A stretch of 8,460 nucleotides of DNA from Pseudomonadota bacterium (GTDB lineage: Bacteria; Pseudomonadota; Gammaproteobacteria; Burkholderiales; Burkholderiaceae_C). The DNA lies in the NCBI GenBank assembly GCA_023418355.1, contig JAEZZU010000302.1, positions 1 to 8,460 of the forward strand, read 5' to 3'. Positions within the stretch are counted from its first letter, which is position 1; every line of letters begins with the position of its first letter. Below, piece after piece: positions 1 to 5,026 of the stretch. The notes beneath the pieces are model-generated. The model worked only from the letters and a program-made list of their open reading frames with translations, ran no database searches and was not told the DNA's origin. Both the position numbers and the translations under genes were made by a program.

Positions 1-167
1 GCTATGACAACGGCGTGGAAGCCTATCTGACCGTGCTGGATGCCCAGCGCAGCCTGCTCAATGCCGAGCTGGGCGTGGTGCAAACCGCTTTGCAGCAGGC
101 CATCAGCGAGGTCAATCTGTTCAAGGCACTGGGAGGGGGCATGCTGGAGACACAGACTGCCCAGTAA
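1..167 (+). CDS. RND efflux outer-membrane lipoprotein, C-terminal end (partial)
   Basis: This is the last 54 codons of a gene that begins before the window; whole codons start at base 3 and the stop is TAA at 165-167. The visible peptide contains YDNGVEAYLTVLDAQRSLL and later EVNLFKALGGGM. These are typical of the final periplasmic helical repeat and C-terminus of the TolC/OprM/NodT family, the outer-membrane channels of tripartite RND pumps that export drugs or other small molecules. Pump partners (membrane fusion protein and RND transporter) normally lie upstream and would be outside the window. The gene ends an operon, since a terminator follows within about 80 bases. Family assignment is firm; substrate and exact subfamily cannot be read from this fragment. 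Confidence 0.88.
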   Translation, partial: YDNGVEAYLTVLDAQRSLLNAELGVVQTALQQAISEVNLFKALGGGMLETQTAQ

Positions 168-175
168 TGCGCTGA

Positions 176-195
176 GCTGAAAAGTTCTTTTCAGC
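176..195. repeat. Short perfect hairpin after the efflux gene
   Basis: GCTGAAAA (176-183) and TTTTCAGC (188-195) are perfect reverse complements around a four-base loop, beginning nine bases after the efflux stop codon. No T-run follows directly, so on its own it is a weak terminator. It may protect the mRNA 3' end or act with the stronger hairpin at 207-249. Confidence 0.5.
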
Positions 196-206
196 GGCTG
201 GATAGA

Positions 207-249
207 AAAAGCCACCCTGGCTGTTGTGCTGGGGTGGCTTTTGTTTTTT
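207..249 (+). terminator. Rho-independent terminator of the efflux operon
   Basis: AAAAGCCACCC (207-217) pairs with GGGTGGCTTTT (232-242) across a 14-base loop. The descending arm runs into a T-rich tract ending near 249 (TTTTGTTTTTT). An 11-bp stem plus U-tract is a classical intrinsic terminator for the plus-strand efflux gene ending at 167. The A-run before the left arm gives it some activity in the other direction as well. Confidence 0.85.
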
Positions 250-282
250 GTGGCGTTGCTGCAAGTCGGATAAGGCGCCTGA

Positions 283-309
283 TTGAGTCACTGCCGAAAT
301 CCCTATCAT
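283..309 (+). promoter_or_regulatory. Possible sigma-70 promoter for the HNH gene
   Basis: TTGAGT (283-288, four of six matches to the -35 consensus) lies 15 bases before TATCAT (304-309, five of six matches to the -10). The spacing is shorter than the usual 16-18, so this is only a candidate. It lies between the upstream terminator and the HNH ribosome-binding site, where a promoter is expected, and would give a very short leader. Confidence 0.3.
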
Positions 310-320
310 TGAGAACAAAA

Positions 321-326
321 AGGAGG
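321..326 (+). promoter_or_regulatory. Ribosome-binding site fixing the HNH TTG start
   Basis: A full AGGAGG Shine-Dalgarno sequence lies five bases before TTG at 332. No ATG is available in frame before the zinc-finger region, so this site decides in favour of the TTG start. Confidence 0.7.
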
Positions 327-331
327 CGGCT

Positions 332-649
332 TTGGCAAATCAATGGGGCATTCCACCAGAGGTGGAGGAAGCGGTACTCCAGCGTGACAAACGCTGTGTT
401 TACTGTGGGTGCGAGTTTGGTCTTGAACGTGCAAAAAAACGCTCTTGGGAGCACATCATCAACGATGTGACCATCGCAACGATGGACAACATCGCCCTGT
501 GCTGCATTGGCTGCAATGCATCCAAAGGTGCGAAGCTGCTGACTCAATGGCTGGAGTCGCCCGGTGCAAAACGCCGGGGCATCTCTGAAGCAACGCTCTC
601 ACCGGTGGTTTTAGCCGCTTTGGAGGCCGCACGTAGGCAACTGGTCTAA
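332..649 (+). CDS. Small stand-alone HNH endonuclease
   Basis: A 105-residue protein with an HNH (beta-beta-alpha metal) nuclease fold. The sequence shows a CVYC knuckle near residues 22-25, the catalytic-type SWEHIIND motif near 38-45, and NIALCCIGCNASKGA near 53-67, which carries the second cysteine pair and the downstream Asn/Lys of the motif. The cysteine pairs should bind a structural zinc; the HNH core binds one catalytic metal and cuts DNA in known family members. The start is TTG, supported by AGGAGG five bases upstream. There is no fused recognition domain and no neighbouring methylase, terminase, toxin partner or phage gene, so its substrate and role (restriction, repair, mobile remnant) are unknown. 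Hand-counted GC over 361-650 is about 55%, lower than yegD downstream (about 70% in one counted line). It sits alone between a terminator and an intergenic repeat, so it looks like an accessory single-gene unit. The domain is certain; the function is not. Confidence 0.85.
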   Translation: MANQWGIPPEVEEAVLQRDKRCVYCGCEFGLERAKKRSWEHIINDVTIATMDNIALCCIGCNASKGAKLLTQWLESPGAKRRGISEATLSPVVLAALEAARRQLV

Positions 650-914
650 TTTGGAAAACTGACTGTTTTGGCAAAGGCAGGGGAACTCGCTGCATCAAGC
701 ACAACTTTTTCCAGCGAAGACGGTTTTTTATCGCCAGCAAGGCTTTCCCCAAGCTGCCAAAATAGCGCCCCTTTGTTTGACAAGGCAGCATCAAAACCAT
801 AGCTGCTAGCGCTTGTAAAACAATGCTTTTGCAGGGAAAAGTCTCTGAAAGGCTTGTTTTATCAGCGCTAGCAGCTCTTGTTTTGCTAGAGGGTTGCCGC
901 TCTGGATTTCTCGC
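650..914. other. Non-coding gap between HNH and yegD
   Basis: I see no convincing gene in these 265 bases; open frames on either strand lack family features. The first half is comparatively AT-rich with short A and T runs, including AAAAC-TGACT-GTTTT around 658-672, a weak hairpin. GCTGCC near 754 and GGCAGC near 784 form another loose inverted pair. The second half holds the long inverted repeat listed at 793-876. Any yegD promoter must lie here, but I cannot pick a convincing -35/-10 pair. Confidence 0.6.
793..876. repeat. Long imperfect inverted repeat, copy 1 (before yegD)
   Basis: The left arm at 801-821 begins AGCTGCTAGCGCT and the right arm at 856-876 ends AGCGCTAGCAGCT. The 21-base arms are reverse complements at 19 positions, with a 34-base centre. 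The left arm is preceded by AAAACCAT, and that extended 23-base stretch (793-815) recurs with one mismatch at 2165-2187. A structured, repeated, non-coding element of this kind resembles REP/BIME or MITE-type intergenic repeats. It would form a stable cruciform or RNA hairpin in the yegD leader, ending 38 bases before the ATG. Confidence 0.8.
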
Positions 915-2165
915 ATGCACATTCTTCCGCACACCACGCTGGGTATTGACTTTGGTACTTCCAACTCCGCCATGGCCTGGCGCACAGCAGGCCAGACCGC
1001 GCAGCTGGTGCCGATGGAAGGCAAGGCAGCGGCCATGCCTACGGCGCTGTTCTTTCACTATGAAGACCACAGCACGCACTACGGTCGTGATGCGATGAAG
1101 CAATACCTGGCGGGCGAAGAAGGCCGCCTGATGCGCTCGCTCAAAAGCCTGCTGGGCAGCAGCCTGCTGCAGGACAAGACGGCCGTGCACGGCCAGCTGG
1201 TGAGCTACCAGGACATCATTGCCATCTTCCTCAAGCACCTGGCCACACAGGCGCAGCAGCACATGGGCGGCATGCCCGAGCGCGTGGTGCTGGGCCGCCC
1301 CGTGCACTTTGTGGATGGCAACCCCGAGCGTGATGCGCTGGCCCAGTCGTCGCTCGAAGCTGCCGCGCACACGGCAGGTTTTCAGGAAGTGGCTTTCCAG
1401 CTCGAGCCCATTGCTGCGGCGCTGGACTATGAGCAGCGCCTGAGCGAAGAGTCCTGCATTCTGGTGGTGGACATTGGCGGTGGTACCTCGGACTTCACCG
1501 TGGTGCGTCTGGGGCCGCAGCATGCTGGCAAGCTGGACCGCACGCAGGACATCCTCGCCACCACGGGCGTGCACATTGGCGGCACGGACTTTGACCACAA
1601 GCTCAATGTTGCCGAGGTGCAGCCCCTGCTGGGTCTGGGCCACCACGGCCCCAGCGGCCGCGAAGTGCCCAGCCGCGTGTTCTATGACCTGTCCACCTGG
1701 CACCTGATTCAGTGGCTGTACACCGCCAAGTCCATGCGTGAAGCAGAAGGTCTGCGCAGTGACTACAGCGACCGCAATCTGCACGCCCGCCTGATGCGTG
1801 TGCTGCAAGAGCAGGCAGGCCACCGTCTGGCCGATGCCGTGGAGCAGGGCAAGATCACGGCCTCCAGCACGGCAGCGACCGCGCAGCTGGACCTGGGCTG
1901 GGTGGAAAGTTGCCTGGCGGCGCAAATTACGCCCGAAGGACTGGAGCTGCACCTGCAGGCCCTGCTGGCCGAGGTTGTGCAGTGCGCCGAGGAGTGCGTG
2001 CGCAAGGCTGGTCTGCGCAAGGAACAGATCACGGCGCTGTATCTGACTGGTGGTTCCTCGGCCCTGCAGACGCTGCGCGATGCGCTGCAGCAGGCTTTCC
2101 CGACCACGCCCCAGGTCGCCGGTGACCTGTTCGGTGGTGTGGCTGCAGGTCTGGCCTACGCCTGA
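915..2165 (+). CDS. yegD: YegD-type Hsp70-family ATPase/chaperone-like protein
   Basis: A 416-residue actin/Hsp70-fold ATPase. The phosphate-1 loop LGIDFGTSNSA is at about residues 9-19, the phosphate-2 loop VVDIGGGTSDF at 184-194, and the adenosine motif LYLTGGSSALQTLRDAL starts at 375. The sequence resembles E. coli YegD throughout, including GRPVHFV, FQLEPIAAALDYE and a closing GDLFGGVAAGLA. The protein stops after the nucleotide-binding domain; the beta-sandwich peptide-binding domain and lid of DnaK are absent, as in YegD (about 450 residues). Substrates and partners of this group are poorly known, and a cytoplasmic location is inferred from the lack of signal or membrane segments. The ATG at 915 is chosen because it lies just before the conserved N-terminus; an in-frame TTG at 894 is possible, and neither has a strong ribosome-binding site. 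No DnaJ or GrpE partner is adjacent. Confidence 0.9.
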   Translation: MHILPHTTLGIDFGTSNSAMAWRTAGQTAQLVPMEGKAAAMPTALFFHYEDHSTHYGRDAMKQYLAGEEGRLMRSLKSLLGSSLLQDKTAVHGQLVSYQDIIAIFLKHLATQAQQHMGGMPERVVLGRPVHFVDGNPERDALAQSSLEAAAHTAGFQEVAFQLEPIAAALDYEQRLSEESCILVVDIGGGTSDFTVVRLGPQHAGKLDRTQDILATTGVHIGGTDFDHKLNVAEVQPLLGLGHHGPSGREVPSRVFYDLSTWHLIQWLYTAKSMREAEGLRSDYSDRNLHARLMRVLQEQAGHRLADAVEQGKITASSTAATAQLDLGWVESCLAAQITPEGLELHLQALLAEVVQCAEECVRKAGLRKEQITALYLTGGSSALQTLRDALQQAFPTTPQVAGDLFGGVAAGLAYA

Positions 2166-2207
2166 AAACCATAGCTGCCAGCGCTTGCTGCATCAGCGCT
2201 AGCGGCC
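2165..2207. repeat. Inverted repeat, copy 2 (after yegD)
   Basis: The first 23 bases (2165-2187) match 793-815 with one mismatch, and the right arm (2192-2207) matches 861-876 except for its last few bases. Here the arms are almost adjacent, so the element is about 43 bases instead of 84: GCTGCCAGCGCT and AGCGCTAGCGGC can fold with a short loop. It starts on the last base of the yegD TGA and ends ten bases before the rsmI stop. It could act as a 3' hairpin for both convergent transcripts, but no T-run follows, so it is not a typical terminator. Confidence 0.75.
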
Positions 2208-2217
2208 AATTTAGCTG

Positions 2218-3147
2218 TTATTCCTCGTCGCCTTCCGCTTCGCGCTTGATCTCCAAGGCGCGGTCATACAAGGTGTTGCGGTTGGCACCCGTGATTTCGG
2301 CGGTGAGCTTGACGGCCGTCTTGGTGGGTAGTTCGGCCAGCAGCAGGCGCAATACGCGTTCGGCTTCGCCGTTTTCCTGCTGCAGTTCCACGGGGTGCAG
2401 AACGATCACAAACTCGCCCTTGCTGCGCGTGGCTTCGGCCTCCAGCCAGCTGGCCACATCTTGCGCGGCATGGGTGGTGACTTGTTCAAACTGCTTGGTG
2501 ATTTCGCGCGCCAGCGTGACCTTGCGCTCGCCCAGCACAGCCAGGGCCTTGGCCATTTCCTGAATGCGGTGGGGCGCTTCCAGCAGCACGGTGCAGCGCG
2601 GCTCTGCCGCCAGCTTTTGCACGGCGGCCTGGCGCTCGGCATTCTTGGTGGGCAGAAAGCCGGCAAACACAAAGCCGCCATCGGTCTGCCCGGGGGGCAC
2701 GCAGCCTGCCACGCTGATGGCGCTGGTCACGCTGCTGGCACCGGGCAGAGGCATGGCGCGCAGACCGTGGGCCTGCAGCGCAGCGCACAGGCGCGCGCCG
2801 GGGTCGCTCACGCCGGGGGTGCCTGCGTCACTGACATAGGCAATGCGCTGGCCTTGCTGCAGGCGGGCAATGATGCCAGCGGCGGCCTCGGCCTCGTTGT
2901 GCTGGTGCACGGCCAGCAGCTGGCTGCCGGGGCGGTCCAGCCCGTAGCTGCGCAGCATGCCCTGGGTGTGGCGCGTGTCTTCGCAGGCAATGGCGTCCAC
3001 GATCTGCAGCACATGCAGGGCACGCAGCGAGATGTCGGCCAGATTGCCGATGGGCGTGGCGATGACGTAGAGCACGCCTTGTGGATAATTTTGCGAGGCA
3101 GCCGCATCACGCGCTGCTGTCAATGCCGAAGCAAAAGAGGCACTCAA
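2218..3147 (-). CDS. rsmI: 16S rRNA 2'-O-ribose C1402 methyltransferase
   Basis: RsmI transfers a methyl group from S-adenosylmethionine to the 2'-hydroxyl of C1402 in the 16S rRNA decoding centre, affecting decoding fidelity together with RsmH. The tetrapyrrole-methylase-like fold is clear: YVIATPIGNLADISLRAL (27-44), ACEDTRHT (54-61), YVSDAGTPGVSDPGARL (104-120), LPGASSVTSAI (134-144), FVFAGFLP (159-166) and the C-terminal ITGANRNTLYDRAL (285-298). I choose the TTG at 3147 (309 residues; E. coli RsmI is about 286) because AAGGAA lies five bases upstream of it. An ATG at 3183 would add 12 residues with no conserved content, and the frame stays open further into yraN. The start meets the yraN start head to head. 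The gene converges with yegD, with only the repeat element between them. Function is very secure; the exact start is probable. Confidence 0.95.
   Translation of the reverse strand: MSASFASALTAARDAAASQNYPQGVLYVIATPIGNLADISLRALHVLQIVDAIACEDTRHTQGMLRSYGLDRPGSQLLAVHQHNEAEAAAGIIARLQQGQRIAYVSDAGTPGVSDPGARLCAALQAHGLRAMPLPGASSVTSAISVAGCVPPGQTDGGFVFAGFLPTKNAERQAAVQKLAAEPRCTVLLEAPHRIQEMAKALAVLGERKVTLAREITKQFEQVTTHAAQDVASWLEAEATRSKGEFVIVLHPVELQQENGEAERVLRLLLAELPTKTAVKLTAEITGANRNTLYDRALEIKREAEGDEE
3135..3140 (+). promoter_or_regulatory. Ribosome-binding site for yraN
   Basis: AAGAGG lies six bases before the ATG at 3147. Upstream in-frame starts at 3123 and 3081 have no comparable site. This one lies inside the first codons of rsmI on the opposite strand. 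Confidence 0.6.
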
Positions 3148-3551
3148 TGTTGTTCCTTGGCAAAAAGCACGGGGCCGAAGCATCCGCCAGTGCGACCACC
3201 ACAGCGCGGGGGCAGGCAGCAGAAGATCAGGCCCTGGCCTATTTGCAGGCACAGGGCCTGCGGTTGTTAGCGCGTAATTATCGAACGCCCGGGCGCGGCG
3301 GGGGCGAGATCGATTTAATCCTGCAAACCGCAGATGGCACCGTGGTGTTTGTGGAGGTGCGCAGCCGCAGCCATGCAGGCTTTGGCGGTGCAGGCGGCAG
3401 CATTGGCCACGCCAAGCGCCAGCGGCTGATTTACGCCGCGCAGTGCTGGTTGCAGGCGCAGGGTGGTGCGGTGGCCTGCCGGTTTGATGTGGTGCTGATT
3501 GACAGGGGGCAGCTGCAATGGATTGCGGCCGCATTTGAGGCAGACTACTGA
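3147..3551 (+). CDS. yraN: YraN / UPF0102 family nuclease-fold protein
   Basis: A 134-residue protein of the UPF0102 (YraN) family, which has a restriction-endonuclease-like fold related to archaeal Holliday-junction resolvases; its physiological substrate is not settled. The N-terminal ARGQAAEDQALAYLQAQG (20-37) is the usual GxxAEdxAxxyLxxxG helix. RNYRTPGRGGGEIDLIL (43-59) has the acidic pair E54/D56, and VVFVEVRSRS (66-75) supplies E70 and a basic residue, together forming the nuclease-like E-D-ExK/R core; the family more often has K where R72 stands. FDVVLI follows near 113-118. The ATG at 3147 is preferred for its AAGAGG site; starts at 3123 or 3081 would add residues outside the family alignment. 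The order yraN, diaA, dolP matches E. coli, where lpoA lies between rsmI and yraN. Family is certain; activity is inferred from the fold. Confidence 0.92.
   Translation: MLFLGKKHGAEASASATTTARGQAAEDQALAYLQAQGLRLLARNYRTPGRGGGEIDLILQTADGTVVFVEVRSRSHAGFGGAGGSIGHAKRQRLIYAAQCWLQAQGGAVACRFDVVLIDRGQLQWIAAAFEADY
3153..3158 (-). promoter_or_regulatory. Ribosome-binding site for the rsmI TTG start
   Basis: On the minus strand AAGGAA lies five bases before TTG (3147-3145). It is the only good Shine-Dalgarno match near the conserved N-terminus and is the main reason for choosing this start. The site falls inside the first codons of yraN. Confidence 0.6.
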
Positions 3552-3562
3552 CCTCTGGTCAG
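3548..3562 (+). repeat. Tight hairpin spanning the yraN stop codon
   Basis: CTGACC (3548-3553) and GGTCAG (3557-3562) are perfect complements around a three-base loop, so the TGA stop lies within the stem. No T-run follows. It could stabilise the yraN 3' end or modulate read-through into diaA. A six-base stem also occurs by chance fairly often. Confidence 0.4.
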
Positions 3563-3567
3563 CCTGC

Positions 3568-3595
3568 GGGAACTGCAGCAGCGCGATGCAGTCCC
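3568..3595 (+). repeat. Hairpin in the yraN-diaA gap
   Basis: GGGAACTGCA (3568-3577) pairs with TGCAGTCCC (3587-3595) with one bulged A and a nine-base loop. It lies 51 bases before the diaA ATG with no T-run behind it, so it may be an attenuator-like or mRNA-processing hairpin rather than a terminator. I see no strong promoter or Shine-Dalgarno sequence between it and the diaA start. Confidence 0.4.
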
Positions 3596-3646
3596 TTACT
3601 GAACGCTACAAAATCAGAGAAAGCGCACAGTTATCATCACCACCCC

Positions 3647-4243
3647 ATGCTTGATCAACAAATTCAACAACATTTCATCGACAGCGCGGACCTGAAGTAC
3701 CAGTCCGCACAAGCGCTGAGTCTGCCTATCGCCTCTGCCATTCAGGCACTGATTGCCAGCATTACCGGCGGCGGCAAGATTCTGGCCTGCGGCACTGGTG
3801 CGTCGGCCAGCCAGGCGCAGATGTTTGCGTGCCTGTGCGTCAGCGGCTTCGAGCGTGATCGGCCGGAGCTGGCAGCGGTGGCGCTGACCTCGGACAGCGG
3901 CTATCTGGGAACCATTGCGGGCACGCCCAGTCTGTCCAACCACTATCTGGCGCGGCAGGTGCGGTCGCTGGGCCAGGCTGGCGATGTGCTGCTGGTGATT
4001 TCCATCACCGGCAATGAAACCTGTCTGTTGGATGCGGTGGAAGCAGCCCACGAGCGCGACATGATGGTCGTGGCGCTGACCGGCCATACCGGCGGCGCGC
4101 TGGCGGGCCGCATGCGCGAAACCGATACGCTGATCTGCGTGCCCCACGAGCGCCCTGCGCGCGTGCGTGAGGTGCACGACCTGGTGCTCAATTGTTTGTG
4201 TGATGGTGTGGATACCCAGTTGCTGGGCGAACAGGAGATGTGA
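3647..4243 (+). CDS. diaA: DiaA-like SIS-domain protein (DnaA initiator-associating)
   Basis: A 198-residue sugar-isomerase (SIS) domain protein of the GmhA/DiaA group. The phosphosugar-site signature GKILACGTGASASQAQMF is at 43-60, DVLLVISITGNE at 113-124 and VREVHDLVLNCLCDGVD at 173-189. In E. coli DiaA is a tetramer that binds DnaA and promotes its assembly at oriC. By recalled alignment, the GmhA (phosphoheptose isomerase) catalytic H61 and E65 correspond to M59 and L63 here, while H180 corresponds to H177. The isomerase site therefore looks incomplete, which favours the DiaA role, as does the position between yraN and dolP. E. coli DiaA uses L190/F191 for DnaA contact; here the pair is L192/L193. 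Databases may label such proteins phosphoheptose isomerase. The start has no clear ribosome-binding site. The stop overlaps the dolP start, so the two are probably translated together. Confidence 0.88.
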   Translation: MLDQQIQQHFIDSADLKYQSAQALSLPIASAIQALIASITGGGKILACGTGASASQAQMFACLCVSGFERDRPELAAVALTSDSGYLGTIAGTPSLSNHYLARQVRSLGQAGDVLLVISITGNETCLLDAVEAAHERDMMVVALTGHTGGALAGRMRETDTLICVPHERPARVREVHDLVLNCLCDGVDTQLLGEQEM

Positions 4244-4245
4244 TG
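4233..4245 (+). promoter_or_regulatory. Ribosome-binding site and TGATG coupling at diaA-dolP
   Basis: AGGAG (4233-4237) lies inside the last codons of diaA, five bases before ATG 4243-4245. The diaA stop TGA (4241-4243) shares its final A with that ATG. This layout is typical of translational coupling and settles the dolP start over the in-frame GTG at 4240. Confidence 0.8.
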
Positions 4246-4938
4246 AAAAAACAATGGTATCGAACTGGGGTAGCGGTACTGGGAGGCAGTCTGCTGCTGG
4301 GCAGCCTGACGGCCTGTGTGCCACTGGTGCTGGGTGGTGGCGCCGTAACCACGGCCATGGTGGCGACGGACCGTCGCACCTCCGGCATGATCGTGGAAGA
4401 CGAACGCATCGAGCAAAAGGCGGCGGCCAAGCTGCGTGAAATCCTGCCCGAAGGCACCCGTGCCAGCGTCACCAGCTTTAACCGTACGGCCATGATTACC
4501 GGCGAAGTGCGCACCGCCGCGCAAAAGGAAGCGATTGAACGTGCCGTAGCCAGTGTGGAGAACGTGCGCCGCGTGGTGAACGAAGTGCAGATCGTGCCTT
4601 TTGTCTCCTCCCTGACCCAGCGTTCCAAGGACGCGTTCATCACCAGCAAGGTCAAGGCCAGCTTCCTGGACGCCAAGGATCTGCAGACCAACACCATCAA
4701 GGTCGTGACCGAGCAGGGCGTGGTCTACCTGATGGGCATTGTGACGCCCCGCGAGTCCACACGCGCTGCGGAAATTGCACGTGGCGTCAATGGCGTGAGC
4801 AAGGTGGTGCGTGTGTTTGAAACCATCAGCGAAGACGAGCTGGCCAACTACAAGGCGCGCGAGGAAGCCCGTGAAAAGCAGGAGGCTGCACCCGTGCAGG
4901 ATGCATCTCCTGTCGTGGAAATCACACCTGTGAATTGA
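4243..4938 (+). CDS. dolP: Dual-BON-domain outer-membrane lipoprotein (DolP/YraP)
   Basis: A 231-residue lipoprotein. Residues 1-24 form a signal peptide with basic MKKQWYR, a hydrophobic stretch and the lipobox LTAC, so C25 should be lipidated; V26 at +2 predicts sorting to the outer membrane. Two BON domains follow at about 52-118 (ending VENVRRVVNEVQIV) and 128-195 (with VVTEQGVVYLMGIVTPRE, ending GVSKVVRVFETI). In E. coli DolP supports outer-membrane integrity, localises to division sites and interacts with the BAM complex. After the second BON domain there is a charged, Glu/Ala/Pro-rich tail of about 36 residues (196-231) that E. coli DolP (191 residues) lacks. Domain content and position right after diaA match E. 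coli. It is the last gene of the cluster, ending 20 bases before a strong terminator. Confidence 0.93.
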   Translation: MKKQWYRTGVAVLGGSLLLGSLTACVPLVLGGGAVTTAMVATDRRTSGMIVEDERIEQKAAAKLREILPEGTRASVTSFNRTAMITGEVRTAAQKEAIERAVASVENVRRVVNEVQIVPFVSSLTQRSKDAFITSKVKASFLDAKDLQTNTIKVVTEQGVVYLMGIVTPRESTRAAEIARGVNGVSKVVRVFETISEDELANYKAREEAREKQEAAPVQDASPVVEITPVN

Positions 4939-4958
4939 TGGCAGCTGTGGACTGAAGC

Positions 4959-4987
4959 AAAAAATCCCGGAACTTCCGGGATTTTTT
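4959..4987. terminator. Bidirectional terminator between dolP and pilU
   Basis: AAAAAATCCCGG (4959-4970) and CCGGGATTTTTT (4976-4987) are perfect complements around AACTT. The stem has a G/C core flanked by A-runs on one side and T-runs on the other, so it works in both directions: for plus-strand dolP (stop 4938) and minus-strand pilU (stop 5027). Confidence 0.92.
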
Positions 4988-5026
4988 ATGCGTGTTTGCT
5001 GCAGAGATGCTCTGCGGCGGCCTGGG

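Noticed and set aside
793..876. CRISPR-like or insertion-sequence element
   Set aside because: There is no regular repeat-spacer series and no transposase; only two dispersed copies of an inverted repeat are present.
459..1952. 497-codon minus-strand open frame opposite the HNH and yegD genes
   Set aside because: It is antisense to two well-supported genes, rich in His/Arg/Gln/Ala as expected from reading GC-rich codons backwards, and has no recognisable domain.
332..2165. HNH nuclease plus Hsp70-like ATPase as a two-gene defence system
   Set aside because: They are separated by 265 bases of non-coding DNA with a repeat, have different composition, and YegD is known as an independent gene. 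Nothing in the sequence links them beyond adjacency.
2395..3270. 291-codon plus-strand open frame opposite rsmI
   Set aside because: It is a shadow of rsmI in GC-rich DNA; rsmI carries every conserved motif of its family.
3148..3534. N-terminal extension of rsmI to 438 residues
   Set aside because: The extra residues are antisense to yraN and show no methyltransferase features; RsmI homologues begin near the TPIGNL motif.
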